DNA of 64,000 nucleotides, taken from NCBI GenBank assembly GCA_016183615.1, contig JACPEG010000024.1, forward strand, positions 1 to 64,000. Direction: 5' to 3'. The notes under the pieces are model-generated. The model had not been told where the DNA came from and did not search any database. It saw only the letters and a program-made list of their open reading frames with translations. Within the stretch, counting starts at the first letter, position 1; every line of letters starts with the position of its first letter. The stretch comes from Betaproteobacteria bacterium. Its GTDB lineage: Bacteria; Pseudomonadota; Gammaproteobacteria; Burkholderiales; UBA6910. Of this stretch, positions 27,130-38,617 are shown one piece after another. The translations under genes and the position numbers were made by a program.

Positions 27130-27915
27130 ATGGGATTTCTGTCCGGCAAAAAAGTTCTGATCACCGGGATGATCAGCTCCAGGTCGATCGCCTATGGCAT
27201 CGCCAAGGCGGTGAAGCGGGAAGGAGCGACGCTCGCCTTCACCTACCAGAATGAGAACGTCAGGGACCGGGTGGTGAAGCTTTCGAAGGAATTCGGCACC
27301 GATCTGATTCTACCCTGCGACGTGGCGTCCGACCCGGAAGTGGAGCAGCTGTTCGCGAGCCTGAAGGCCAATTGGGACGGGCTGGACGGCATCGTGCACT
27401 CCATTGCCTACGCACCCAAGGAGCAGCTCGACGCCGACTACCTGGGATCGGTCACGCGGGAGGGCTTCCGAATCGCCCACGAGATCAGCTCCTACAGCTT
27501 CTCGGCGCTGGCCAAGGCCGGCTACCCCATGATGCAGGGGCGCAATGGTGCCCTGCTCACCCTGACCTACCTGGGGGCCGTGCGCTCGGTGCCCCACTAC
27601 AACGTGATGGGGCTGGCCAAGGCGAGCCTGGAGGCGAACGTGCGCTACATGGCCCAGAGCCTGGGCCCCAGGGGAATCCGGGTAAACGGGATTTCTGCGG
27701 GCCCCATCAAGACGCTCGCCGCCGCCGGCATTGGCGATTTCGGCAAGCTGCTGGGTTACCACGAGAAGAACGCGCCGCTCCGGCGCAACACCACCATCGA
27801 GGAGGTCGGAAACGCCGCGGCCTTCATGCTATCCGACCTGGCGAGCGGGATTACCGGGGAAATCCTGTACGTGGACGGCGGCTTCAACACCACCGCGCTG
27901 GGCAGCCCGGACTAA
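27130..27915 (+). CDS. fabI: Enoyl-[acyl-carrier-protein] reductase (NADH)
   Basis: A 261-residue SDR-fold enzyme that performs the last reduction in each fatty-acid elongation cycle. It starts [13 protein letters not shown] and has the FabI triad Tyr147, Tyr157 and Lys164 (Y-x6-K spacing in [11 protein letters not shown]). The residue matching E. coli Gly93 is Ala93 (HSIAYAPKE), a position that affects triclosan binding in E. coli. AAGGA lies 6 bases before the ATG at 27130; the ATG at 27124 would overlap it. The frame is open far upstream only as a shadow of the binding-protein gene. Confidence 0.96.
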   Translation: MGFLSGKKVLITGMISSRSIAYGIAKAVKREGATLAFTYQNENVRDRVVKLSKEFGTDLILPCDVASDPEVEQLFASLKANWDGLDGIVHSIAYAPKEQLDADYLGSVTREGFRIAHEISSYSFSALAKAGYPMMQGRNGALLTLTYLGAVRSVPHYNVMGLAKASLEANVRYMAQSLGPRGIRVNGISAGPIKTLAAAGIGDFGKLLGYHEKNAPLRRNTTIEEVGNAAAFMLSDLASGITGEILYVDGGFNTTALGSPD

Positions 27916-27917
27916 AT

Positions 27918-27973
27918 GCGTGAACAGTGAACCGTAGAACCGTCAGATTTCACGTTTCCTGTTCACTGTTTAC
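27918..27973. repeat. GTGAACAGTGAAC / GTTCACTGTTTAC inverted repeat between convergent fabI and ppiD
   Basis: The left arm GTGAACAGTGAAC begins at 27920, and the right arm GTTCACTGTTTAC ends at 27972. They pair almost perfectly around about 27 bases. The element sits exactly between two converging genes and may end transcription from either side. It belongs to the same word family as 23670 and 37729. Confidence 0.78.
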
Positions 27974-29859
27974 TTCTTTTCCAGCAATTCCTGCCGGATC
28001 TTGACCTCGGTCTTCTTCCGCAGGCTGGCCACGTAAGCCCCCAGTTCCTCCTGCCCCAGCATCTGGCGTACCTGCTGGGCATAGGCCCGGCGCTTGACAT
28101 CGTCGATGGACGCCACTTCGGCGACCCTGCTGACGCGCGCCAGAATATAGCCTCCCTGGGGATTCTCGGCACCCACGTAGGCCGGCAGCTTCGCCGGGCT
28201 GGCCCCGAACACTTTCCCGTAAATCGCCTCCGGCATCCCCGGCGCCTGCTGCCGGGAAACCGTCACCGGCTTGCTCCAGCCGACCCCCGGGTCCTTGCCC
28301 TCCGCGAGCGCCGCCAGCTTTTCCCCGCCCTCCTTCAGCGCCAGCTCTCCGGCCTTCTGTCGCGCGAGTCTCCGGGTGACATCGGCCTTCACTTCATCGA
28401 AGGGCCGGGTGGACGCGGGCCTGTGCTCGATCACCCGGGCCGACACCAGGGTGTTGGGCGCCACCTCGATCGCCTCGGTATTGCGCTTGTTTTTGAGCAC
28501 ATCCTCTGAAAACACCGCCGCCAGCATTTTCTCGTTGCCGGGGAACGCCACTTCGCCGCCGGCGCGCGACAGCCACGAGCTCTGCTGGATGGGGAGCTTG
28601 AAGGCCTCTGCGGCGGGTTTCAGGCTTTCGCCCTGTTCGAATACCATGTTGCTGAAACCCTCCGCCGCCTCGGCGAACTTCTTGCCCGCTTTCTGCTTGC
28701 GGACCTCCTGCTCGATCCGGTCTTTCACCTCGTCAAAGCCCGCGACCTTGCCCGGGCGGATCCCGGTGAGCTTGATAACGTGGTAGCCGAAGTCGCTCTG
28801 CACCGGCCCAAGGATCTCGTTGGGTTTCATCTGGAACACGGCGTCCTCGAAAGGTTTCACCATGGCGCCCCGCGCAAAATAGCCGAGATCGCCGCCATTA
28901 GCCGCCGAGCCCGGGTCCTGGGAATGCTGCTTTGCGAGCTCCGCGAACTTATTCGGCGCCTGCCGAACCTGCCTGAGAAGATCTTCGGCCTTTTTCAGGG
29001 CGGCGGCCCGGTCGGCCTCGCTCGCGCCTTGCCCGGCCGTGATCAGAATGTGGCTCGCCTGCCGCTCCTCCGCCTTGCCGAACTCCTTTTCACGTTCCTC
29101 GTAGTACTTCGTCAGTTCCTCGGGCGTCACCTGAACCTGGCCCAGAAGGGAGTCGGCGGACAGGGTGAGGTACTCGATCCGCACCTGCTCCGGAACGCCG
29201 AATTCGGGGAGGTGTCCGTCGTAATAGGCCTTCGCTTCGGTGGGCTCCACCTTGACCCGTGCCAGGTAGGAGTCGGGGGCGATATGCGCCACGCTCACTT
29301 CCCGCTGTTGCTCGTTGAGGCGGATGATGCGGTCGATCACCGCGGCAGGCAGGAAGGTATTCTGGGCGTAGGCGTCGGTGAGCTGCTGTACCGCGAGTTC
29401 CTGCTTGAGGCGCGCCTCGAAGTTGAGCGGCGTCATGCCCTGGTTGCGAAGCACGTTTTCGTAGCGCTGCTTGGAAAAACGGCCATCCTGCTGGAAGGCG
29501 GCGATCTGCTGGATGATGGAAGCAAGCTGGACATCGGAGACCGCCAGACCCGCCCCCACGGCCTCGCGGGACAGCAGCCGCTGCCGCACCAGGTTCTCCA
29601 CCAGGGAAAGACGGAATTCCGGGCGTTCGAACAGGGCTGGATCGAAGTTGCGCCCCATCAGGGTGCGCAGGCGGTCCTGCTGGTCCTTGAGCGCGGCTTC
29701 GAATTCCTGGACCGAAATTTCGTCGTCCCCCACGCTGGCGACGAAGTTGGAGTCGCCCACCCTTCGGTAGGATTCGACGCCCCAGAACGCGAACGGAAGG
29801 ATAATCAGGGCCAGAACAATCTGGACCGCCCGCTTGTGGCCGTGAACAATATCAAACAT
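27970..29859 (-). CDS. ppiD: Periplasmic folding chaperone with PpiC domain, membrane-anchored (PpiD)
   Basis: A 629-residue SurA/PpiD-type protein. It has one membrane helix at residues about 13-31 (VQIVLALIILPFAFWGV), a SurA-like N-terminal helical domain, then a parvulin domain at about 267-360 (RQASHILITAGQ ... GGDLGYFARGAMVKPFEDAVF ... GYHVIKL), and a long C-terminal periplasmic part. It helps exported proteins fold as they leave the Sec channel. Its place after hupB and the two tRNAs is the classic order. Start MFDIVHGHKRAVQI fits the family. Confidence 0.95.
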   Translation of the reverse strand: MFDIVHGHKRAVQIVLALIILPFAFWGVESYRRVGDSNFVASVGDDEISVQEFEAALKDQQDRLRTLMGRNFDPALFERPEFRLSLVENLVRQRLLSREAVGAGLAVSDVQLASIIQQIAAFQQDGRFSKQRYENVLRNQGMTPLNFEARLKQELAVQQLTDAYAQNTFLPAAVIDRIIRLNEQQREVSVAHIAPDSYLARVKVEPTEAKAYYDGHLPEFGVPEQVRIEYLTLSADSLLGQVQVTPEELTKYYEEREKEFGKAEERQASHILITAGQGASEADRAAALKKAEDLLRQVRQAPNKFAELAKQHSQDPGSAANGGDLGYFARGAMVKPFEDAVFQMKPNEILGPVQSDFGYHVIKLTGIRPGKVAGFDEVKDRIEQEVRKQKAGKKFAEAAEGFSNMVFEQGESLKPAAEAFKLPIQQSSWLSRAGGEVAFPGNEKMLAAVFSEDVLKNKRNTEAIEVAPNTLVSARVIEHRPASTRPFDEVKADVTRRLARQKAGELALKEGGEKLAALAEGKDPGVGWSKPVTVSRQQAPGMPEAIYGKVFGASPAKLPAYVGAENPQGGYILARVSRVAEVASIDDVKRRAYAQQVRQMLGQEELGAYVASLRKKTEVKIRQELLEKK

Positions 29860-29885
29860 GGTGCGCCAGACCTGGTGATTACAAT

Positions 29886-29910
29886 AAAAAGGGCGAACTC
29901 GCGTTCGCCC
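29886..29910 (-). terminator. Rho-independent terminator after tRNA-Asp
   Basis: On the minus strand an 8-bp stem GGGCGAAC/GTTCGCCC with a GCGA loop is followed by TTTTT. It lies 9 bases after the tRNA-Asp 3' end and before ppiD, so it should end the tRNA transcript. Confidence 0.85.
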
Positions 29911-29918
29911 CTCGGATT

Positions 29919-29995
29919 TGGCGGAGTGGACGGGACTCGAACCCGCGACCCCCGGCGTGACAGGCCGGTATTCTAACCAACTGAACTACCACTCC
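29919..29995 (-). tRNA. tRNA-Asp (anticodon GTC)
   Basis: 77 bases on the minus strand with a complete cloverleaf. The acceptor stem is GGAGTGG/CCACTCC with G73 and an encoded CCA. The anticodon stem is CCGGC/GCCGG-like around CTGTCAC, giving GTC. The T-arm is GCGGGTTCGAGTCCCGT. It lies 18 bases after tRNA-Val and they are probably one transcript. Confidence 0.96.
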
Positions 29996-30013
29996 CAAAC
30001 TGGCTTTACCTGC

Positions 30014-30089
30014 TGGTGGGTGCTGAGAGGATCGAACTCCCGACATTCGCCTTGTAAGGGCGACGCTCTACCAGCTGAGCTAAGCACCC
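30014..30089 (-). tRNA. tRNA-Val (anticodon TAC)
   Basis: 76 bases on the minus strand. The acceptor stem is GGGTGCT/AGCACCC with A73 and an encoded CCA. The D-arm is AGCTCAGCTGGTAGAGC. The anticodon loop CTTACAA gives TAC, and the T-arm GGGAGTTCGATCCTC is clear. Located 11 bases after the hupB stop. Confidence 0.96.
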
Positions 30090-30100
30090 GAAAAAGCGCG

Positions 30101-30373
30101 TTAGTTTACCGCATCTTTCAGCGCTTTTCCAGCGCGGAACTTGGGTACCCGGGCCGCCTTGATCTTGATGGTGGCGCCGGTGCGGGGGTTGCGTCCGCTG
30201 CGCGCCGCGCGTTTGCCCACGTAAAACGTCCCGAAGCCCACCAGGGTCACTTCGCCGCCCTTCTTGAGGGCCGTCTTTACGGCCTTCACGGCGCCATCCA
30301 GAGCGCGCGTCGCCGCGGCCTTGGAAATATCCGCTTCCTTCGCAATAGAGTCGATCAATTCAGATTTGTTCAC
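30101..30373 (-). CDS. hupB: DNA-binding protein HU-beta
   Basis: A 90-residue nucleoid protein starting (GTG) [24 protein letters not shown]. It carries [26 protein letters not shown], the DNA-wrapping arm with the NPRTG signature. It bends and compacts DNA as a dimer. The GTG at 30373 is preferred because AAAGGGGA lies 8 bases before it and the family begins at this residue; a longer frame to 30451 lies in the leader. It has its own promoter about 140 bases upstream, after the lon terminator. Confidence 0.96.
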   Translation of the reverse strand: MNKSELIDSIAKEADISKAAATRALDGAVKAVKTALKKGGEVTLVGFGTFYVGKRAARSGRNPRTGATIKIKAARVPKFRAGKALKDAVN

Positions 30374-30512
30374 GTGTCTATCCCCTTTCGATGTTAGTCG
30401 GTAAACAGGAAGTGGTTCAGTCCGGTGGGCCGCGGCGCCTACCGAAGTCACAAGCGGGAGACTAACGTTTTGGTTAGTTCAGGCTGGGCATGTACTGAAT
30501 CCCTGCATCCGC

Positions 30513-30541
30513 TTTATAGCAAGGGCCTTGGGGGAGGTCAA
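30513..30541 (-). promoter_or_regulatory. Sigma-70 promoter of hupB
   Basis: Read on the minus strand: TTGACC at 30541-30536, a spacer of exactly 17 bases, then TATAAA at 30518-30513. One mismatch in each box. It leaves a hupB leader of about 130 nt. Confidence 0.82.
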
Positions 30542-30754
30542 GCTTGACACGGACATTTTTTGCTCACGCGCAAAACCAAGCGGGGCTTGGGTTTGCGGCC
30601 GATCGCATGCGGCACAACGACAGTGATTTTTGTCACATGTTTTCGCACCGGAATGGCTCAGGAAAGACCCTCGCCACTGTCCGTTGCCCGAGATTCCGGC
30701 GCAAGCACAACGCATCTTGACACGTCGCTTGCCGGATCCAGTAACCCCGCCGGC

Positions 30755-30785
30755 AAAAAAGAAAACGCCGGCTCGCGCCGGCGTT
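30755..30785 (-). terminator. Rho-independent terminator of lon
   Basis: On the minus strand a perfect 9-bp stem AACGCCGGC/GCCGGCGTT with a GCGA loop is followed by TTCTTTTTT. It lies 24 bases after the lon stop. Confidence 0.9.
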
Positions 30786-30809
30786 CTCCGTTTTCTCCGC
30801 GTCCGGATA

Positions 30810-33230
<2,421 letters not shown>

Positions 33231-33265
33231 GCGTTGTGCCTGAAGTTTTAGAAAATCATGAGCCT

Positions 33266-33295
33266 ATAATGGGGGGTCGCACCCTGAAATTCAAG
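33266..33295 (-). promoter_or_regulatory. Sigma-32 (heat-shock) promoter of lon
   Basis: On the minus strand: CTTGAAT at 33295-33289, a 14-base spacer, then CCCCATTAT at 33274-33266. The sigma-32 consensus is CTTGAAA-N13/14-CCCCATNT. It lies 36 bases before the lon ATG. Heat-shock control of lon is established in E. coli. Confidence 0.82.
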
Positions 33296-33380
33296 TGCGC
33301 AGGGGGAAGCCAACCAATTCAAGAGCTTGCCCCAAAACCCCCGGGCCAGGGACGGGAATGCGCAGAACCCGCAGAAATTG

Positions 33381-34655
33381 CTACGCGCCGGACTTCGCCA
33401 CTTTGGGCTGATCGGCGTAGATCAGGATCGGCTGGATGTCGCCGCTCGCCGCGTTCTCCTCGATCACCGCCTTTGCCACGTTTTCCATGGACGGCAGGTC
33501 GAACATGGTGTCGAGCAGCGCATGCTCGAGAATGGAGCGTAAACCCCGGGCGCCCGTCTTGCGGGCCAACGCCTTCTTGGCAATGGCCTTGAGCGCTTGG
33601 TCCCGGAACTCCAGTTCCACACCCTCCATCGCGAACATCTTCTGGTATTGCTTGACCAGCGCGTTCTTGGGCTCGGTGAGAATCTCTATGAGAGCGGACT
33701 CGTCGAGCTCCTCGACCACCGCGACCACCGGTAGCCGCCCGACGAACTCGGGAATCAGGCCGTACTTGATGAGGTCCTCCGGCTCCACCTCCCGCAGCAC
33801 CACGCCGATGTCCTTGCGGTTGTCCTTGCTCTTGACTTCGGCGCCAAAGCCGATGCCGCCCTTTTCCGAGCGGCTACGGATGATCTTCTCCAGGCCGTCG
33901 AAGGCGCCGCCGCAGATGAACAGGATGTTGGTGGTATCCACCTGCACGAATTCCTGGTTCGGGTGCTTGCGCCCTCCCTGGGGCGGTACCGAGGCGATGG
34001 TCCCTTCCACCAGCTTGAGCAGCGCCTGCTGAACGCCCTCGCCCGATACATCGCGGGTGATGGAGGGGTTCTCAGACTTGCGGGAGATCTTGTCGATTTC
34101 GTCGATGTAGACGATGCCGCGCTGGGCCTTCTCCACGTCGTAGTCGCACTTCTGCAGCAGCTTCTGGATGATGTTCTCCACGTCCTCGCCCACGTAGCCC
34201 GCCTCGGTGAGGGGGGTGGCGTCCGCGAACACGAACGGAACGTTGAGCAGCCGCGCCAGCGTCTGGGCCAGCAGCGTCTTGCCGGAACCCGTAGGCCCGA
34301 CCAGCAGGATATTGCTCTTGGCAAGCTCGATGTCGTCGGTGGACTTCTTGCCGAGGTTCTTGAGCCGCTTGTAGTGGTTGTACACTGCGACCGAGAGGAT
34401 CTTCTTGGCCTGTTCCTGGCCGATCACGTACTGGTCCAGGATATCGCAGATCTCCTTCGGCACCGGCAGGTCGGATTTGGCGGTACGCCCGGCCTGGTCC
34501 CCCTGGGTTTCTTCCCGGATGATGTCGTTGCAAAGCTCGATGCACTCATCGCAGATGAACACCGAGGGGCCGGCGATCAGCTTCCGCACCTCGTGCTGGC
34601 TCTTGCCGCAAAAGGAGCAGTAAAGCAGTTTTTCGCCGCCGATCTTGTCTGACAT
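33381..34655 (-). CDS. clpX: ClpX, unfoldase subunit of ClpXP
   Basis: A 424-residue AAA+ ATPase. The N-terminal zinc domain has Cys13, Cys16, Cys35 and Cys38 (CSFC...CDEC). Walker A GPTGSGKT is at 120-127. Walker [10 protein letters not shown] and a pore-loop-like GYVGEDVE follow, plus the [11 protein letters not shown] stretch and the C-terminal domain ending VAKSGA. It unfolds tagged substrates and feeds them to ClpP. It lies 36 bases after clpP in the tig-clpP-clpX operon. Confidence 0.98.
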   Translation of the reverse strand: MSDKIGGEKLLYCSFCGKSQHEVRKLIAGPSVFICDECIELCNDIIREETQGDQAGRTAKSDLPVPKEICDILDQYVIGQEQAKKILSVAVYNHYKRLKNLGKKSTDDIELAKSNILLVGPTGSGKTLLAQTLARLLNVPFVFADATPLTEAGYVGEDVENIIQKLLQKCDYDVEKAQRGIVYIDEIDKISRKSENPSITRDVSGEGVQQALLKLVEGTIASVPPQGGRKHPNQEFVQVDTTNILFICGGAFDGLEKIIRSRSEKGGIGFGAEVKSKDNRKDIGVVLREVEPEDLIKYGLIPEFVGRLPVVAVVEELDESALIEILTEPKNALVKQYQKMFAMEGVELEFRDQALKAIAKKALARKTGARGLRSILEHALLDTMFDLPSMENVAKAVIEENAASGDIQPILIYADQPKVAKSGA

Positions 34656-34691
34656 GTTCAGTTCCTCGTCAACCCGCCTGCCTTTAGGACC

Positions 34692-35318
34692 TCAGGCCGC
34701 GGTTTCGGTTCTGGCCGAGAGCACCCGGTCCGCCAAGCCATACTCGACCGACTCGTCCGCCGACAGGAAGTTGTCCCGGTCGGTGTCCTTTTCGATGGTC
34801 TTCACCGGCTGGCCCGTGTGCTTGGCCAGGATCTCGTTCAGCCTGCTCTTCAAGTATAGGATTTCCCGGGCATGGATTTCCACATCCGAGGCCTGGCCCT
34901 GGAAGCCCCCCATGGGCTGGTGGATCATGACCCGGGAGTTGGGCAGGCAGTAGCGCTTGCCCTTGGCGCCGGCGGCCAGCAACAGGGCCCCCATGCTGGC
35001 AGCCTGGCCGATGCACAGCGTGCTCACATCGGGCTTGACGAACTGCATGGTGTCGTAGATGGCGAGGCCCGCCGACACCGACCCCCCGGGGGAATTGATA
35101 TAGAAATGGATGTCCTTGTCCGGATTCTCCGATTCCAGGAACAGGAGCTGGGCCACGATCAGGTTGGCGGTCACCTCGTTCACCGGTCCCACCAGAAACA
35201 CCACCCGCTCCTTGAGCAGCCGCGAGTAGATGTCGTAGGCGCGCTCGCCCCTTCCGCTCTGCTCGATCACCATCGGGATCAGGCCGAGGCCCTGGGGCTC
35301 CATATAGCTGCTTCGCAT
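34692..35318 (-). CDS. clpP: ATP-dependent Clp protease proteolytic subunit
   Basis: A 208-residue serine protease of the ClpP type. The triad Ser108 ([10 protein letters not shown]), His133 (MIHQPMGG) and Asp182 keeps the spacing of E. coli ClpP. The segment [12 protein letters not shown] is conserved. I start at the ATG at 35318, with GAGGAAG 5 bases before it; the frame is open upstream only inside tig. It lies 2 bases after the tig stop. Confidence 0.97.
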   Translation of the reverse strand: MRSSYMEPQGLGLIPMVIEQSGRGERAYDIYSRLLKERVVFLVGPVNEVTANLIVAQLLFLESENPDKDIHFYINSPGGSVSAGLAIYDTMQFVKPDVSTLCIGQAASMGALLLAAGAKGKRYCLPNSRVMIHQPMGGFQGQASDVEIHAREILYLKSRLNEILAKHTGQPVKTIEKDTDRDNFLSADESVEYGLADRVLSARTETAA

Positions 35319-35320
35319 CG

Positions 35321-36622
35321 TCACTTCCTCATCAAATCGTCGAACGGCACGGCCTTGTCCACCACCTTGGCCTTTTCCAGCACCCAGGCAACCACATTCT
35401 GCTCCAGCACCAGGGCTTCCGCCTCGTTGAGCCGCTCCGGCTGGGAGTAATACCATCTCACCACGTCGGTGGGCTGCTCGTAGCTCTGGGCGAAATCCTC
35501 CACCACCGCCCGCACCTGCTCGGGCTTGGCCTGCAGGCTGTGGGCCTTCACCAGCTCTGCAATGACCAGCCCCAGCCCCACCCGCCGCTTCGCCTGCTCC
35601 TCGAACAGCTGCGGCGGAAGCTCCAGGCCCTCGGCCTTGAGGCCCCGCGCCTCCAGGTCATGGCGCGCGCCCTGGGCGAGGCGCCCGATCTCCATTTCCA
35701 CCAGTGCCTTCGGCAGTTCCACCGTGGCCGACTTGAGCAGGGCATCCATCACCTGCTCCTTCACCTTGGACTCGATGCGGCGCTTCAGTTCCCGTTCCAG
35801 GTTGGCCCGGACTTCGCCGCGCATCTTGCCCAGGTCCCCGTCCCCGATGCCGAGGCTTTTGGCGAATTCGGCATCCAGTTCCGGCAGTTTTGGCGCTGCA
35901 ACACGGGTCACGGTGACCTCGAATTTCGCCGTTTTTCCCGCCACGTCCTTGCCATGATAATCGGCCGGAAACGTTAATTCAAACGACTTGGAGTCGCCCG
36001 ATTTCATTCCGGTGAGCTGGGACTCGAAATCCGCCAGCAGCCGCCCTTCCCCCAGCACCACGGGTACTTCGGTGCCCTTGCCGCCTTCGAACTCCTTGCC
36101 CTCCAGGGTACCCACGTAGCTGATCACCGCCTGGTCGCCGCCGGCGGCTGTGCGCTCCACCGGTTCGAATACCACCCGCTGCTTGCGCAGGATCTCCAGC
36201 GTGTTCTCCACGTCCTGGCCGGTGACCTGGGTCGCGGGCCGCTCGACAATGGCGGCGGAGAGGTCTGCCAGCACGACTTCCGGATAAACTTCGAATGTCG
36301 CCGTGTATTGGAAGTGCCCCGAGGCGGATTCGGCGCTCCCGGCCTCGAAGCGCGGCATCCCGGCCACCTTCAGGTTCTGCTCCCGCACCGCCTCGCTGAA
36401 GCTTCGCTGGACCGTGTCTCCAAGCACTTCCTGCCGGACCTGGGGACCGTAGGTCTGGGCGACGATCTTGAAGGGCACCTTGCCCGGACGGAAGCCATGC
36501 AGCTTCACGGTGCGTGCCAGACGCTTGAGGCGGGTTTCCACCTCCGCCTCGATTTCGTTCTGCGGCACGGAAATGCTCAGCCGCCGCTCCAGAGAACTCA
36601 AGTTTTCCATGCTGGTCTGCAT
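35321..36622 (-). CDS. tig: Trigger factor (ribosome-bound chaperone, peptidyl-prolyl isomerase)
   Basis: A 433-residue three-domain chaperone. The ribosome-docking signature is [12 protein letters not shown] (about residue 43), followed by an FKBP-like domain (about 150-240) and a long C-terminal cradle. It shields nascent chains leaving the ribosome. The ATG at 36622 is used, with AAGGA 7 bases before it; an in-frame TTG directly before it is less likely. It heads the tig-clpP-clpX operon, and tRNA-Leu lies 101 bases upstream on the same strand. Confidence 0.97.
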   Translation of the reverse strand: MQTSMENLSSLERRLSISVPQNEIEAEVETRLKRLARTVKLHGFRPGKVPFKIVAQTYGPQVRQEVLGDTVQRSFSEAVREQNLKVAGMPRFEAGSAESASGHFQYTATFEVYPEVVLADLSAAIVERPATQVTGQDVENTLEILRKQRVVFEPVERTAAGGDQAVISYVGTLEGKEFEGGKGTEVPVVLGEGRLLADFESQLTGMKSGDSKSFELTFPADYHGKDVAGKTAKFEVTVTRVAAPKLPELDAEFAKSLGIGDGDLGKMRGEVRANLERELKRRIESKVKEQVMDALLKSATVELPKALVEMEIGRLAQGARHDLEARGLKAEGLELPPQLFEEQAKRRVGLGLVIAELVKAHSLQAKPEQVRAVVEDFAQSYEQPTDVVRWYYSQPERLNEAEALVLEQNVVAWVLEKAKVVDKAVPFDDLMRK

Positions 36623-36723
36623 CAACTATCCTTCAAAATATTAATTCCGGCATAACGTTAGCTTCGCGAACGTCAGCCTTCATAGAAACAGGCTTCACAT
36701 ATTTTGCTTTATATTCCTGCGAG

Positions 36724-36808
36724 TGGTGCGAAAGGAGAGACTCGAACTCTCACGCCTTTCGGCGCTGGAACCTAAATCCAGTGCGTCTACCAATTCCGCC
36801 ACTTTCGC
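36724..36808 (-). tRNA. tRNA-Leu (anticodon TAG)
   Basis: 85 bases on the minus strand, a class II tRNA with a long variable arm (CGCCGAAAGGCG). The acceptor stem is GCGAAAG/CTTTCGC with A73 and an encoded CCA. The anticodon loop TTTAGGT gives TAG. An AT-rich stretch just upstream (36825-36855) probably holds its promoter, but I cannot fix the boxes. It precedes tig. Confidence 0.95.
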
Positions 36809-36907
36809 AGTTAGCAGCTGCTGGTTAAGTATAATATAATCAAGCGTTTTTTTATAGCGCGGCGGGCTTTGCGAAGCCTCAAAAAAGCCCCTCCAGCCCC
36901 CGTTTCC

Positions 36908-37720
36908 ATGCCGGTCGACCACTACGAGAATTTCCCAGTCGCATCGTTCCTGCTGCCGGCGCGGCTGCGCCATCCGGTCACCCTGATTTACCACTTCGCC
37001 CGCCGCGCCGACGACTTCGCGGACGAAGGCGAGCTGCCGGACGCCCGCCGCCTCGAGCTGCTGGATGGATTCCGGGAGCAATTGAGGCAGATCGAGCGCG
37101 GCGAGGCGCCGCGGGAAGACCTGTTCCGGGAACTCGCGCCGATCATCGATGAACACGGCCTGCCGATCCAGCTGTTCCATGATCTCCTGGATGCCTTCAC
37201 CCAGGACGTGACCAAGAAGCGCTACGCGGACTTTGGCGAAGTGATCCACTATTGCCGGCGCTCGGCGAATCCCGTCGGCCGGCTGCTGCTGCACCTCTAT
37301 GGCGCCACCGAGCCCCGCAACCTCGCCTACTCGGACGGCGTCTGCTCGAGCCTGCAGATCATCAATTTCCTGCAGGATATCGAGATCGATTACCGCAAGG
37401 GCCGCATCTACCTGCCCCAGGACGAGATGGCCCGGTACCGGATCGGGGAGGCCCAGATCGCCAGGGGAGACGCCGGAGGAACCTGGCGCCCGTTCATCCT
37501 GTTCCAGATCGAGCGGGCCAGGAAAATGCTTCAATCCGGCGCGCCGCTCGGGAAAATCCTGAAGGGCCGCGTCGGGCTGGAAACGCGCATGATCATCCTG
37601 GGAGGCGAGACCATCCTGCGGAAGCTTCATGAGACAGGCGGCGACGTGTTCCGGCATCGGCCCGTGCTCAAGCCCCTGGACTGGCCCTTTATGCTGTACC
37701 GGGCGGTGCGCGCCAGGTAA
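36908..37720 (+). CDS. hpnC: Squalene synthase-family HpnC (hydroxysqualene synthase)
   Basis: A 270-residue trans-isoprenyl diphosphate synthase-fold enzyme starting VDHYENFPVASFLLPARLR, typical of HpnC. It has an FARRADDFADE first acidic motif and NFLQDIEIDYRKGRIYLP second motif. In the HpnCDE route HpnC turns presqualene diphosphate into hydroxysqualene. I chose the ATG at 36908 over a TTG at 36869 because the family begins here; no clear RBS. First gene of hpnCDE. Confidence 0.93.
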   Translation: MPVDHYENFPVASFLLPARLRHPVTLIYHFARRADDFADEGELPDARRLELLDGFREQLRQIERGEAPREDLFRELAPIIDEHGLPIQLFHDLLDAFTQDVTKKRYADFGEVIHYCRRSANPVGRLLLHLYGATEPRNLAYSDGVCSSLQIINFLQDIEIDYRKGRIYLPQDEMARYRIGEAQIARGDAGGTWRPFILFQIERARKMLQSGAPLGKILKGRVGLETRMIILGGETILRKLHETGGDVFRHRPVLKPLDWPFMLYRAVRAR

Positions 37721-37728
37721 GGGTTTAA

Positions 37729-37768
37729 TCCATCACCGTTCACTGTTCCCTGTTCACTGTTCAGTCTT
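37729..37768. repeat. GTTCACTGTTCCCTGTTCAC words between hpnC and hpnD
   Basis: The gap of 56 bases is mostly a run of CGTTCACTGTTCCCTGTTCA-type words, the same family as at 23670 and 27918. It also takes the place where the hpnD RBS should be, so hpnD may be poorly or indirectly translated. Confidence 0.78.
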
Positions 37769-37776
37769 TGCCCTTG

Positions 37777-38613
37777 ATGACACCGGACCAATACTGCCAG
37801 GACAAGGCCGCCAAGAGCGGCTCCAGCTTCTATTACAGCTTCCTGTTCCTGCCGCCGGAGCGGCGCCGGGCCATCACCGCGCTCTATGCCTTCTGCCGGG
37901 AAGTAGACGACGTGGTGGACGAATGCCACGACCCGGCGCTCGCCCGCACCAAGCTCGCCTGGTGGCGCACTGAAATCGCATCCGTGTACCAGGGTGACCC
38001 CCAGCATCCCGTCGCCCGTGCGCTAAAGGCTGTAGTAACCCAGTTCAACCTGCCCCAGGAGCAGCTCCAGGAAATCATCGACGGCATGGAGATGGACCTC
38101 ACCCGCAACCGCTACGCCGATTTCAAGGAGCTGCAGCTCTATTGCTACCGTGTGGCGGCGGTGGTGGGGCTGCTCTCGGCGGAGATCTTCGGCTACCGGG
38201 ACCGCAAGACCCTGAAATACGCCCACGATCTGGGGCTCGCCTTTCAGCTCACCAACATCGTGCGCGACGTGGGCGAGGACGCGCGCCGGGACCGCATCTA
38301 TATCCCGCAGGACGAGCTTGCCCGCTTCGGCGTGTCCAACGCCGACATCCTCCACGGCCGGGAAACCGACAACTTCCGCAAACTGATGGAATTCCAGATC
38401 GAGCGCGCCCGGGGCCTCTACGATCAGGCGCTCGCCGAACTGCCCCCGGAAGACCGGCTGGCCCAGCGCCCCGGGCTCATCATGGCGGCCATCTACCGCA
38501 CGCTGCTCGGTGAAATCCGGCGCGACGGGTGCCGGGTCCTGAAACAGCGCGTTTCCCTCACGCCGATCCGCAAGCTGTGGATCGCCTACCGGACGTGGGC
38601 ATTCGGCGGGTGA
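37777..38613 (+). CDS. hpnD: Presqualene diphosphate synthase HpnD
   Basis: A 278-residue enzyme that joins two farnesyl diphosphates into presqualene diphosphate. It starts MTPDQYCQDKAAKSGSSFYY, with acidic motifs CREVDDVVDE and NIVRDVGEDARRDRIYIP and the YCYRVAAVVG segment. I chose the ATG at 37777; a TTG three codons earlier is possible. hpnE follows after 4 bases. The presence of both HpnC and HpnD, with HpnE, fits the three-enzyme bacterial squalene route. Confidence 0.95.
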   Translation: MTPDQYCQDKAAKSGSSFYYSFLFLPPERRRAITALYAFCREVDDVVDECHDPALARTKLAWWRTEIASVYQGDPQHPVARALKAVVTQFNLPQEQLQEIIDGMEMDLTRNRYADFKELQLYCYRVAAVVGLLSAEIFGYRDRKTLKYAHDLGLAFQLTNIVRDVGEDARRDRIYIPQDELARFGVSNADILHGRETDNFRKLMEFQIERARGLYDQALAELPPEDRLAQRPGLIMAAIYRTLLGEIRRDGCRVLKQRVSLTPIRKLWIAYRTWAFGG

Positions 38614-38617
38614 AGCG

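Larger units (their letters stand above)
30374..30809. other. 436-base gap between lon and hupB: terminator, promoter and hupB leader
   Basis: It holds the lon terminator (30755-30785), a good sigma-70 promoter reading to hupB (30513-30541), and from there a leader of roughly 130 bases. The stretch 30542-30754 shows no gene or motif I can support. A short minus-strand frame here is Cys-rich, but its composition and position argue against a gene. Confidence 0.8.

Noticed and set aside
25084-27915. 943-codon plus-strand frame that includes FabI
   Set aside because: Only the last 261 codons are FabI. The rest is antisense to the peptide-binding gene, and a good RBS and -10 mark the true start.
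30479-30715. 78-codon Cys-rich frame between lon and hupB
   Set aside because: It overlaps the hupB promoter, has no RBS, and shows no family features.
36809-36868. Exact promoter of tRNA-Leu
   Set aside because: Several TATAAT-like words overlap in an AT-rich stretch and no -35 fits at 16-18 bases, so I did not assign boxes.
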